Assembly (NCBI GenBank): GCA_004001285.1
Contig: AP018697.1
Location: 2,232,001-2,296,000 of the forward strand
Source of the DNA: Arthrobacter sp. MN05-02
GTDB lineage: Bacteria > Actinomycetota > Actinomycetes > Actinomycetales > Micrococcaceae
Direction: 5' to 3'
Length of the DNA stretch: 64,000 nt
Position numbers and translations under genes: made by a program
Shown here: positions 18,416-25,911 of the stretch, in pieces
Layout: every line of letters starts with the position of its first letter
Numbering within the stretch: position 1 is the first letter of the stretch
The notes under the pieces: generated by a model
The model's input: the letters and a program-made list of their open reading frames with translations, nothing else
The model's database searches: none
What the model was told of the DNA's origin: nothing

Positions 18416-18973
18416 ATGACCAGCACAGGCCTCACGGAGACTTCCTCGACCGGAACGCGGGGAGGTACGGGCTTCTCCATCCACCGGCGGGCGCTGACCG
18501 CTCTCGCAGCCGTCTCGATCCTCGGCGCGGCGGGCTGCGCCGGCGCCGAGGCCGGACCACCGGCCGAGGAGGCCACCGGCGCCGCTCCTGCGACGACCGC
18601 GGCCGGCGACGCCGACGGCGGATCGGCGGCGCCCGCCGATCCCGGCACCGAGGGCGGAGCCGGAACCGGTGGCCAGGTGTACGAGGACGGCACCTACACC
18701 CAGGACGGCTCCTACCAGTCCCCGGCCGGTCCGGAGGAGGTGGGCGTGACCCTCACCCTCGAGGCCGACGTCGTCACCGCGGTGGAGGTCGAGCCGATGC
18801 CCGACAACCCGACCACGAAGACCTACCAGGGACGCTTCGCGGGCGGGATCTCCGATGCGATCGTCGGCAAGAAGCTCGACGAGCTCTCCGTGGACAAGGT
18901 GGCCGGGTCATCGCTGACCAGCGGGGGCTTCAACGACGCGACCGGCAAGATCAAGAGCGAAGCACGGCTCTAG
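18416..18973 (+). CDS. Tat-type lipoprotein with FMN-binding domain
   Basis: The protein has 185 residues. The signal region has a 22-residue polar n-region, a twin-arginine motif IHRRALTAL (RR at 24-25), a hydrophobic stretch and the lipobox LGAAGC with Cys41, so a Tat-exported lipoprotein is likely. A Gly/Ala/Pro/Thr-rich linker leads to an FMN_bind domain (about residues 90-185). The flavin-attachment block, normally D-x-x-SGAT-x-TS, reads DKVAGSSLTS (160-169), so Ser166 replaces the usual acceptor threonine. The ATG at 18416 has AGGAG upstream. It is followed 10 nt later by apbE, whose product attaches FMN covalently to such domains. The likely role is an extracytoplasmic one-electron carrier. 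Confidence 0.82.
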   Translation: MTSTGLTETSSTGTRGGTGFSIHRRALTALAAVSILGAAGCAGAEAGPPAEEATGAAPATTAAGDADGGSAAPADPGTEGGAGTGGQVYEDGTYTQDGSYQSPAGPEEVGVTLTLEADVVTAVEVEPMPDNPTTKTYQGRFAGGISDAIVGKKLDELSVDKVAGSSLTSGGFNDATGKIKSEARL

Positions 18974-18983
18974 GCCGATCGGC

Positions 18984-19844
18984 GTGGCGGACACCTTCGG
19001 CTTCGAGGCGATCGGCACCCGCTGGCGCGTGGACAGCGGCTCGCCCCTGGTGCCGGAGCAGAGGACCGGGCTGCTGCGGCTCGCCGAGGAGTACGACGCC
19101 GTCTACTCGCGCTTCCGGGAGGACTCGGGTATCACGGCGCTGGCACGGACCGGAGGACGACTCGCCCTGCCGCACCACGGGGCGGCCCTCGGCCGGCTCC
19201 TGCGCTCGCTGTACGACCTCACCGGCGGTGGCGTCTCCCCCCTGGTCGGTGAGCGGCTCGCCGCGCAGGGCTACGACGCCGCCTACTCCTTCGTCCCCAC
19301 CGAGGCGCCGGCACCGGCGCGGCCCTGGGAGGACGTCCTGGAGTGGACGGACGACGGCGTCACGCTGCTCGAGCCGGCCCTCCTGGACGTCGGAGCCGCG
19401 GGCAAGGGCCAGCTCGTGGACCTCATGCTCGCCGCCCTCGTCGCTGCCGGCCACGAGGACGTGATCGTCGACGCCAGCGGCGACATGCGGCGGGCGGGCG
19501 CCGGTGCCATCACCGTCGGCCTCGAGCACCCCTACGATCCGTCGTCGGCCATCGGGACGGTGGAACTGGGCGCCGGCGCGCTGTGCGCCTCGGCCGCCAA
19601 CCGCCGCGTGTGGGGGGACGGCCTGCACCACGTCCTCGACGCCCGGACGGGCCGCACCGTGGACTCCGTCGTCGCCACCTGGGTCCTCGCCGAGGACGCC
19701 ATGACGGCCGACGGCCTGTGCACCGCGCTGTTCGTCGCGGACCCCGCGGACCTCGCGGCAATCTTCGACTTCGACTTCGTCCTGATGTACTCGGACGGAC
19801 GCGCCCGCTATTCCGACCCCCTCGCAGGAGCCCTGTTCTCATGA
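18984..19844 (+). CDS. apbE: FAD:protein FMN transferase (ApbE)
   Basis: This 286-residue enzyme cleaves FAD and links FMN covalently to a Thr/Ser of a target protein. Family features are FGFEAIGTRWRV at the N-terminus, DVGAAGKGQLVDL (the G-A-x-x-KG block), DASGDMRRAG, and the C-terminal HHVLDARTGR and AMTADGLCTALFV regions. It has no signal peptide, so it should act in the cytoplasm; this fits a target exported folded through Tat. The GTG start is 10 nt after the FMN-lipoprotein stop, and its stop overlaps the next gene (ATGA). Confidence 0.9.
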   Translation: MADTFGFEAIGTRWRVDSGSPLVPEQRTGLLRLAEEYDAVYSRFREDSGITALARTGGRLALPHHGAALGRLLRSLYDLTGGGVSPLVGERLAAQGYDAAYSFVPTEAPAPARPWEDVLEWTDDGVTLLEPALLDVGAAGKGQLVDLMLAALVAAGHEDVIVDASGDMRRAGAGAITVGLEHPYDPSSAIGTVELGAGALCASAANRRVWGDGLHHVLDARTGRTVDSVVATWVLAEDAMTADGLCTALFVADPADLAAIFDFDFVLMYSDGRARYSDPLAGALFS

Positions 19845-21352
19845 CCGCAGCACTCGACGGCCTGCTGGGCCGCGTGACCATGTACCGGCTGACGCTGATC
19901 CTGCTCCTGGTGCTGACGGCGGAGGCCCTCGTGCTGTCCCTGATGGGCCTCCTCGCCTACACCCCGGGCGAGCTCGGCGGGACCCTCGCGGCCGCGGTCG
20001 GCGGGACGATCATCGGGACCCGGCTGATGGCCCTGATCCTGCGGCTGCGGCCGCACACCGACTCGTCGCTCATCACGGGACTGATCGTGTTCCTGATCAT
20101 GTTCCCCTCGAGCACCGCGTCCGGGCTCGGCGGCATCCTCGTGGCCGGGGTCGCCGCCGGTGCGTCGAAGTTCCTCCTGGCCTTCCGTGGACGGCACATC
20201 TTCAATCCCGCGGCGACGGGCGCCGTGGTCGCCACCCTGCTCGGCGTGGGTGCCGCGGCCTGGTGGGTCGCCAACCCCGCCATGCTCCCCGTCGTCGCGA
20301 TCGGCGCCGCGCTCCTCCTGTACCGCACGCGGAAGCTCTCGATGGGGGCGGTCTTCCTGCTCGTGGCGATCGGCATCCTGCTCTACGGGCTCGTCCAGTC
20401 CGGCATGGCACCCGGCGCCGGACTGCAGCTCGTCCTGACCTCGTACCCCGTCCTGTTCCTGCTCGGCTTCATGATGACGGAGCCGCTCACCCTGCCTCCG
20501 CTCCGCTGGCAGCAGTGGCTGTTCGCCGGAACCGTCGCCGCGGTCCTCGCGCTCCAGCTGTCCGTCGGACCGGTCTTCCTCGGGCCGGAGTTCGCCCTCC
20601 TGATCGGCAACGCCGTCGCGTTCCTCATGGGCCAGCGGCGCGGTGTCCGGCTGGCCTTCGCCGGGTCACGGCAGCTGACGCCCACCAGCACCGAACTCGT
20701 CTTCGAGCCCGCCCGCCCCGTGCGTTTCCGGGCAGGGCAGTACATGGAGCTCTCCATGCCGCATCGCGGCGCGGACAGCCGCGGCAGCCGGAGGATCTTC
20801 AGCATCACCTCCGCCCCGCAGGACAGGGAGGCCCTCTCCTTCGGCCTGCGGACCACCGCATCGGGCAGTTCCTTCAAGAAGGCACTCCTCGAACTGCCGA
20901 AGGAGGCCCGCATCACCGGGACCCTCGTGGGCGGCGACTTCAGCCTTCCGCGCGACCCGTCCGTCCCCCTGCTCCTCGCCGCGGGCGGGATCGGGGTGAC
21001 CCCCTTCATCAGCCAGCTGCGTGACCTCGCCGCGCGCGGTGAGGAGCGCGACGTCGTCCTCGCCTACGAGGTCAGGAGCGAACAGGAGATCGCCTTCCGG
21101 GACGAGCTGCTGGAGCTCGGCACGCGGGTGGTGCTGTTCCTGCCCGCCGAGGGTCCGCCGCCCGCACTCCCCGCGCCGTGGAGCCACGGGGGCGCCGAGC
21201 CGACCTCGGACACCCTCCTCGCCGCGGTACCGGATCTCCGGGAACGCAGGGTGCTCGCCTCGGGGTCGCCGGCGTTCCTCGGGCGGATCCGCTCGGAGGT
21301 ACGCAGGGCCGGCGTCGCGCGCATCCGGACGGACGCCTTCCTCGGCTACTGA
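19841..21352 (+). CDS. membrane NqrB/RnfD-like protein fused to a ferredoxin-reductase domain
   Basis: The protein has 503 residues. Residues 1 to about 265 form roughly eight to ten transmembrane segments resembling the NqrB/RnfD family (HIFNPAATGAVVATLLG resembles their FNPAA block). Residues about 275-503 are a cytoplasmic FNR-type reductase: the FAD motif RAGQYMELSMP, then FSITSAP, then the NAD(P) motif LLAAGGIGVTPFISQLRDL. ATG 19841 overlaps the apbE stop. Together with the FMN lipoprotein it should form a route from NAD(P)H, through membrane-bound flavin, to an external flavoprotein. The terminal acceptor is unknown. Such fused modules resemble flavin-based extracytosolic electron transfer systems. 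Confidence 0.8.
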   Translation: MTAALDGLLGRVTMYRLTLILLLVLTAEALVLSLMGLLAYTPGELGGTLAAAVGGTIIGTRLMALILRLRPHTDSSLITGLIVFLIMFPSSTASGLGGILVAGVAAGASKFLLAFRGRHIFNPAATGAVVATLLGVGAAAWWVANPAMLPVVAIGAALLLYRTRKLSMGAVFLLVAIGILLYGLVQSGMAPGAGLQLVLTSYPVLFLLGFMMTEPLTLPPLRWQQWLFAGTVAAVLALQLSVGPVFLGPEFALLIGNAVAFLMGQRRGVRLAFAGSRQLTPTSTELVFEPARPVRFRAGQYMELSMPHRGADSRGSRRIFSITSAPQDREALSFGLRTTASGSSFKKALLELPKEARITGTLVGGDFSLPRDPSVPLLLAAGGIGVTPFISQLRDLAARGEERDVVLAYEVRSEQEIAFRDELLELGTRVVLFLPAEGPPPALPAPWSHGGAEPTSDTLLAAVPDLRERRVLASGSPAFLGRIRSEVRRAGVARIRTDAFLGY

Positions 21353-21460
21353 CACCCGGGCGGGGCGGCGGCGCGGTCGGCATCGACCGCCGTTTCCCCG
21401 ACCCGACCGCCACCTGCTAAGCTCTACGAGTCCCTAACGGGTACGGGAGTTCCCGTGTCC

Positions 21461-21533
21461 GCCTTCGTAGCTCAGGGGATAGAGCGTCTGCCTCCGGAGC
21501 AGAAGGTCGTAGGTTCGAATCCTATCGAGGGCA
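21461..21533 (+). tRNA. tRNA-Arg (anticodon CCG)
   Basis: A complete cloverleaf is visible: acceptor arm GCCTTCG with CGAGGGC (one G-U pair), D-arm AGCTCAGGGGATAGAGC, anticodon arm with loop CTCCGGA giving anticodon CCG, and T-arm with GGTTCGAATCC. The discriminator is A and CCA is not encoded. It reads CGG arginine codons, which are abundant in this genome. A -10-like TAAGCT lies at 21418-21423. Confidence 0.96.
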
Positions 21534-21555
21534 CAAACGACTCACACAGAGTCCA

Positions 21556-21592
21556 CCGCCGTCGGCCGCCAGGCCGGCGGCGGTCCTGTTTT
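21556..21592 (+). terminator. Rho-independent terminator after tRNA-Arg
   Basis: A 12-bp GC-rich stem (21556-21567 with 21572-21583, one G-U pair) with a 4-nt loop is followed by TCCTGTTTT. It lies 22 nt after the tRNA and before the next operon's promoter. Confidence 0.85.
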
Positions 21593-21594
21593 GG

Positions 21595-21600
21595 TAGGCT
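21595..21600 (+). promoter_or_regulatory. -10 element of the DUF4129/MoxR operon promoter
   Basis: TAGGCT directly follows the tRNA terminator. Transcription from it would give a leader of about 45 nt containing the GGAGGG Shine-Dalgarno sequence just before GTG 21652. The -35 position falls inside the terminator stem, and no clear -35 is seen. Confidence 0.35.
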
Positions 21601-21651
21601 CCACAGGATGCGGCCCCGAGGGCCGGACCAGCACCTACCGGCGGAGGGAAC

Positions 21652-22392
21652 GTGGGGACGAATGGTGAGCCGCAGCGGCCCCGGCTGGTCCACGTCCCCG
21701 CCGCGCTCACGGTCCTCGTGCTCGTCCTCGCGGTTCTCGCTGCCGGCTCCATGGGGGACTTCTCGGCCCGACCCGTGCTGGACGCTCCCGCCATCCCCTC
21801 CGGCCCCCTGGTGGCTCCGTCGCCGTCGGCCGGCCCGCCGGAGGAGATCCTGGCCGGGGACGGCGAGCGCCTGGTCATCGGCGGCGACCTCGCGGTGGCG
21901 GCTCTCCTGCTCGTCGCCGTGGCCGCACTGGCGCTGCTCGTGCGGTACCTGCTGCGGTTCCGCGCGGCACCGACGGCAGGGGACCGCCGCTCGGACCAGG
22001 CAGCACTCCTGCCACCAGGGCCGCCTGCACCGACCGCCGATCCGCTTCCCGCCTGGACCGAGGCCTTCCGTGCCGCGCTGACCGGCGACACCGACACCTC
22101 CGACGCCGTCATCCGGTGCTGGCTGGACCTCGAACGCCTGTGTGCCGAGGCAGGCGTGCGCCGCGGGCCGGCACAGACCTCGACGGATTTCGCCGGTGCT
22201 GCCGCTGCCGCGCTCGATCTTCCCGCCCGGCCGCTGGTCACGCTCAACCGCCTGTACCAGCGCGCCCGTTTCGGGCAGACACGCGGTGACCGGCCGTCCC
22301 TCCCGCTGGGCCCCGCCGACCGCGAGCGGGCCGCGGCCGCCGTCGGAGAGCTCGCCAGCGCACTGGCGGCCCGGCCCGCGGTGACATCGTGA
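21652..22392 (+). CDS. DUF4129 domain membrane protein
   Basis: The protein has 246 residues. A membrane segment at about residues 16-35 and a second at about 78-100 flank an extracytoplasmic loop. The C-terminal DUF4129 domain (about residues 130-240, DAVIRCWLDLERLCAEAG, TSTDFAGAAAAALDL, LNRLYQRARFG) is cytoplasmic. In actinobacteria DUF4129 proteins lie beside MoxR ATPases, DUF58 proteins and transglutaminase-like proteins, as here (without a visible transglutaminase). GTG 21652 has GGAGGG 5-8 nt upstream. Its stop overlaps the next start (GTGA). The biochemical role is unknown; envelope maintenance is a guess from context. Confidence 0.8.
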   Translation: MGTNGEPQRPRLVHVPAALTVLVLVLAVLAAGSMGDFSARPVLDAPAIPSGPLVAPSPSAGPPEEILAGDGERLVIGGDLAVAALLLVAVAALALLVRYLLRFRAAPTAGDRRSDQAALLPPGPPAPTADPLPAWTEAFRAALTGDTDTSDAVIRCWLDLERLCAEAGVRRGPAQTSTDFAGAAAAALDLPARPLVTLNRLYQRARFGQTRGDRPSLPLGPADRERAAAAVGELASALAARPAVTS

Positions 22393-22883
22393 GACCGTCC
22401 GCATGGGTCGTCACCGGGGTCCTGATCGGGCTCGCGGTCGTCGCCTGCTGGTTCTTCGGCCTCGACGAGCGCCACGCGGTCGTCCTCGTGGGTGCGGCCC
22501 TCGCCGCGGGTGTCGCGAACGGGCTCCTCGACGCGATCGAGCTCCCCGGCCCCACCCTGCCGGCGCTGCCCGAGCAGCCCCGGGGCCTCGCGGACCTGCA
22601 GGCGCTGGAGTTCTCGCTCTCCTCCGCAGACCCCGGCACGCGGGCTGCCCTCGAGGTCTCCGCCGTCGCGGCGTCCCTGGCCGCGGCACGGCCGGACGTC
22701 CCGAGGAGCAGGGCACTGGAGACCTTCCTCGCGCAGGCCCGGCCCGCCACCCTGACGCACCGCGACATCCGTACCCTCCTCGACGAGCTGGAGCGGATCG
22801 CGGCCACGTCGCCGGGCTCCCGGACGCACGCCCGTCCATCCGCGGCCACCCTTCCTGCCGCCCGGCACGAGGAGAGACCATGA
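22389..22883 (+). CDS. small membrane protein of the MoxR operon, function unknown
   Basis: The protein has 164 residues. Two hydrophobic helices at about residues 6-22 and 28-48 are followed by a cytoplasmic helical region rich in Ala, Leu and acidic residues (SSADPGTRAALEVSAVAASLAAA, HRDIRTLLDELERIAA). The GTG start overlaps the upstream stop and its own stop overlaps moxR (ATGA), so it is translationally coupled on both sides. I do not recognise a named domain. Its conserved place between DUF4129 and MoxR suggests a membrane partner of the ATPase. Confidence 0.7.
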   Translation: MRPSAWVVTGVLIGLAVVACWFFGLDERHAVVLVGAALAAGVANGLLDAIELPGPTLPALPEQPRGLADLQALEFSLSSADPGTRAALEVSAVAASLAAARPDVPRSRALETFLAQARPATLTHRDIRTLLDELERIAATSPGSRTHARPSAATLPAARHEERP

Positions 22884-23899
22884 CAGCCCGGAACGTCGAC
22901 CTGACCGGTGCGGCAGGCCGTACCGCCGACCCCGGCGACGGGAACCCGCTCGAGGCCGCGCGTGTGGCACGCCAGGTGCTCGACCGCACCGGGACCGTCG
23001 TCGTCGGCGCCGAGGAGCCGCTGCGCCTCGCCCTCGCCGCCGTCCTCGCGGGCGGGCACGTCCTGTTCGAGGACCTGCCCGGCCTCGGCAAGACGCTCGC
23101 GGCGAAGACCCTCGCGCAGGCACTCGGGCTCGAGTTCCGCCGGCTCCAGTTCACGCCCGACCTGCTGCCCTCCGACGTGACGGGCTCGTCGATCTTCGAT
23201 CCGGCCACACGGGAGTTCGAGTTTCGGCCCGGCCCGATCTTCGCGGGACTCTTCCTCGCCGACGAGATCAACAGGACGTCGCCCAAGACGCAGTCCGCCC
23301 TCCTCGAGGCCATGGCGGAGGCACAGGTGTCCGCGGAAGGCACCACACTGCCGCTCCGGCGGCCCTTCCATGTCTTCGCGACGTCCAATCCGATCGAGTT
23401 CGAGGGCACGTATCCCCTGCCGGAGGCGCAGCTGGACCGGTTCCTGGTGCGCCTGCGCTTCGGCTACCCGGGCCCGGCAGGCGAGCGGGACATCATCGCG
23501 CGCCGGATCTCGCGCCGCCGGGAGGAGACGAGCGTGGAGAGCGTCACGACGGCCGACGGGCTGCTGCGCCTGCAGGCAGCCGCCGAGTCCGTGGGCGTCG
23601 ACGACGACGTCATCGACTACGCGGTGCGGCTCACGGCAGCGACGCGCAGCCACCCCGCCGTCGAGGTGGGTGCCTCGCCCCGTGGCTCGCAGGCGCTCGT
23701 GCTGCTCGGCCGCGCCCTCGCGGTGCTCGACGGCCGCGGGTTCGTGCTCCCCGAGGACGTGAAGGAGGGTGCCGTCGCCGTCCTCGCACACCGGCTGACG
23801 CTGACGCCGTCCTCCTGGGCGCAGGGCGTCGCTCCCGAGACGGTGGTGCGGGACGTCCTGGCACAGATCCCGACGCCGTCGACCGCGCCGCATGGCTAG
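22880..23899 (+). CDS. MoxR-family AAA+ ATPase
   Basis: This 339-residue cytoplasmic AAA+ ATPase has the Walker A variant EDLPGLGKT (residues 64-72), the FTPDLLPSDVTGSSIF insert diagnostic of MoxR, Walker B LFLADEINRTSPKTQSALLEAM, sensor FATSNPIEFEGTYPLPEAQLDRF, and a C-terminal lid with ASPRGSQAL. MoxR ATPases act as chaperones that help mature or insert metal centres into partner proteins, often with VWA or DUF58 partners. A DUF58 gene follows immediately with an 8-nt overlap, and a small coupled membrane protein precedes it. The target is unknown. Confidence 0.9.
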   Translation: MTARNVDLTGAAGRTADPGDGNPLEAARVARQVLDRTGTVVVGAEEPLRLALAAVLAGGHVLFEDLPGLGKTLAAKTLAQALGLEFRRLQFTPDLLPSDVTGSSIFDPATREFEFRPGPIFAGLFLADEINRTSPKTQSALLEAMAEAQVSAEGTTLPLRRPFHVFATSNPIEFEGTYPLPEAQLDRFLVRLRFGYPGPAGERDIIARRISRRREETSVESVTTADGLLRLQAAAESVGVDDDVIDYAVRLTAATRSHPAVEVGASPRGSQALVLLGRALAVLDGRGFVLPEDVKEGAVAVLAHRLTLTPSSWAQGVAPETVVRDVLAQIPTPSTAPHG

Positions 23900-25116
23900 C
23901 AGCGGCCGGGACGGCAGGTCCCCCGTCTGGGCCCTGGCCGTGGTCCTCACCCTGGTCTGCGTCGTGGCCGGACTCCTGTCGGGGCGAGCGGACACGGTCG
24001 CCCTCGCTACACCGTTCGCGCTTTTCGCCCTGTCCGGCCGCACCGGGATGCGCGTCGGCCAGGGACAGCCCGCCCGCATCACGGTGGAGCCGCGCCCCGA
24101 GAGCCGGGGCGCACGCCTGCGCCTCCTGCTCGCACCGCGCCAGGAGGAGGATCCTGCGGCGAAGCGGCTCGTCGCGACGACGCTGGCCGCGGCCGGATGC
24201 CGGCCGGACGCACTGGTCCTGCGGTCGGACGAGGAGTGCCCGGTGCTCGTGGACGCACCGCCGTCCGGGGAGCTCGACGTACTGGCCTACGGCTCGGCGA
24301 GCTTCCGCGCCGACCTGTCGGACGCGACCGGCTTCGTGCCGTCCGCACCCGTCCGGGTCGGCATCCTCCCGCCCGTGGGACCACTCCTCGCGCATCCGGC
24401 GTCGCGACGCCTCGTGGGCCTCGCCGGGACGCATGCGTCGAGGCGCCCCGGCGAGGCCGGGGAGCTGCGGTCCATCGCACCCCTGCAGCCGGGTGACCGG
24501 CTCCGGCGGATCGACTGGCGGGCCACCGCGCGCCGATCGGCCGACCAGGACCGGCTCATGGTCCGCCGGACCTTCGCCGACGCCGAAGCGTCCGTGTTCC
24601 TCGTCGTCGACCAGGCGCACGACCTTCCGGCGTCGACCGGGGACTGGTTCGTCGCGGATCCGCCGCGCACCCTCCCGGCATCCCTCCACGTGGCGCGCCG
24701 CCGCGGCGACCGTCGCGGCGTCCTATCTGGCGGTCGGCGACCGCGTGGGCCTCGCCGACCTGTCCGGCACCCGACGGGCCCTGCGTTCGGCGGCCGGCGC
24801 CCGGCACCTGGAGCAGGTCCGGACCCGCCTGGCCGGGACATCGGTGGTGCCGCGACGGCGACGGCGACGCGACCCCGTCCCGCCGCAGGGCGCCGTCGTC
24901 ATTGTGTTCTCCGCCTTCCTCGACGAGGAGCCCGCACGCCTCCTGCGCCTGTGGCACGCCCGGGGGCACCTCGTCGCCGGGGTCGACTGCGTGCCGCCGC
25001 TCCACCGGACGGAGTCGACGACGGCGCAGGCCCAGGCGGTACGGCTCACCCTCCTGCGCCGGCGCCTCCTGCTCGACGACCTGCGGCACGGGGGCATCCC
25101 GTGTTCGCCAGGATGA
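23892..25116 (+). CDS. DUF58 domain protein, interrupted by an apparent frameshift
   Basis: The first frame (23892 to about 24700) encodes two membrane segments (residues 13-31 and about 35-50) and the DUF58 hallmark LQPGDRLRRIDWRATAR followed by LMVRRTFADAEASVFLVVD. The next frame continues the domain as TVAASYLAVGDRVGLADLSG and QGAVVIVFSAFLDEEPARLL, ending at TGA 25114-25116. The break lies between about 24,690 and 24,715 in the run GCGCGCCGCCGCGGCG; one surplus base would explain it. The restored protein has about 407 residues, normal for the family. DUF58 proteins have a VWA-like fold and partner MoxR. Both halves look under selection, so a sequence error is more likely than decay. Confidence 0.78.
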
Positions 25117-25268
25117 CGGCGGCCGGTCCCGGCACCGGCCGCGACGGATCCGCCGCGGACCCCGCCCCGGATCCCGGGGCCGACACCGGCCTCGAGGCCG
25201 GCCTCCGCCTGCTCGCCCGGCAGGCCGACCGGCGCGGGAGCCGTGGCACCGGCTGGAGGGGGCCGTGA
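25113..25268 (+). CDS. possible 51-residue coupled peptide
   Basis: The ATG at 25113 overlaps the DUF58 stop (ATGA) and the stop overlaps the GTG of the next gene (GTGA), the same coupling seen throughout this operon. The product is Gly/Asp/Pro-rich at the N-terminus, then LEAGLRLLARQADRRGSRG. No domain is recognised. The coupling geometry is the only argument that it is real. Confidence 0.4.
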   Translation: MTAAGPGTGRDGSAADPAPDPGADTGLEAGLRLLARQADRRGSRGTGWRGP

Positions 25269-25870
25269 TCCCGCGACGCCCCGCGCGGACCGGCGTGCCG
25301 GCGGTGCCCGACCGGCAGGGACTCGTCCCCCTGTGGCTGGTGCGGTGCGCCACGGCCCTCGCCGCGGTCCTGCTGGGCGGCATCGTCTGGAACGGTTCCG
25401 CGTGGATCCTGCTGCCCGTCGTCGTGGCGGCGGGAGCGGCCGTGGCCCCGTCGATCGGGGCGGCCTCGCTGTCCCTCCTGCTGCTGGTGGTGGCCTACGC
25501 GGTCAACGTGCCCGCCGGATCGCTGTGGCTCCCCGTCTTCGTGGCCGGGCTGCACGCCGTCTTCGTCCTCTACCTCCTGCTCCTGCCCCTGCCCCTGCAC
25601 GGCTGGATCAGCAGGGCCGCCCTCGGCGAGCTCGGCCTGTCCTTCGTCCGCATCCAGGCGGCAGCGCAGCCCGTGGCCGTCCTGGCGCTGCTCGTGGACG
25701 ACGCCCGCCCCAGCCTCCTGGCGGTCCTCGTGGGAACGGCCGCCCTGGCCGGATGGGTGCTGTGGCTGGTGCTGCGACCGGCGGGACAGCGGGTGCGGGC
25801 GGCCCCGGGCACGACGCAGGCCAGGACGCGGCCGGACACCCGGCGGAGGCGCTCCCCGTTCGGCCGGTGA
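25265..25870 (+). CDS. polytopic membrane protein of the MoxR/DUF58 operon
   Basis: The protein has 201 residues with about five to six hydrophobic segments between residues 22 and 180 (TALAAVLLGGIVWNGSAW, AVFVLYLLLLPLPL, LLAVLVGTAALAGWVLWLVL) and a basic cytoplasmic tail ending in RRRRSPFGR. The GTG start overlaps the previous stop. No named domain is recognised. As last gene of the operon it may be the membrane anchor for the MoxR/DUF58 proteins; that is inference. Confidence 0.68.
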   Translation: MIPRRPARTGVPAVPDRQGLVPLWLVRCATALAAVLLGGIVWNGSAWILLPVVVAAGAAVAPSIGAASLSLLLLVVAYAVNVPAGSLWLPVFVAGLHAVFVLYLLLLPLPLHGWISRAALGELGLSFVRIQAAAQPVAVLALLVDDARPSLLAVLVGTAALAGWVLWLVLRPAGQRVRAAPGTTQARTRPDTRRRRSPFGR

Positions 25871-25871
25871 T

Positions 25872-25890
25872 GCGGACAGCCCCTGTCCGC
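25872..25890 (+). promoter_or_regulatory. perfect palindrome upstream of the WYL regulator
   Basis: GCGGACAG-CCC-CTGTCCGC has 8-bp perfect arms. It lies 9 nt upstream of a TACCGT -10 hexamer (25900-25905), which is 6 nt before the ATG, so it would cover the -35 region of a leaderless promoter. This fits autoregulation by the downstream WYL protein. It is not followed by a T-tract, so a terminator for the preceding operon is less likely. Confidence 0.55.
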
Positions 25891-25911
25891 AGACCGCTGT
25901 ACCGTTGCGGC

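Noticed and set aside
21434..21460. ACGGGA/TCCCGT dyad just before the tRNA gene as an operator
   Set aside because: It has a short 6-bp arm and 2-nt loop, with no known regulator for such a site; more likely incidental.
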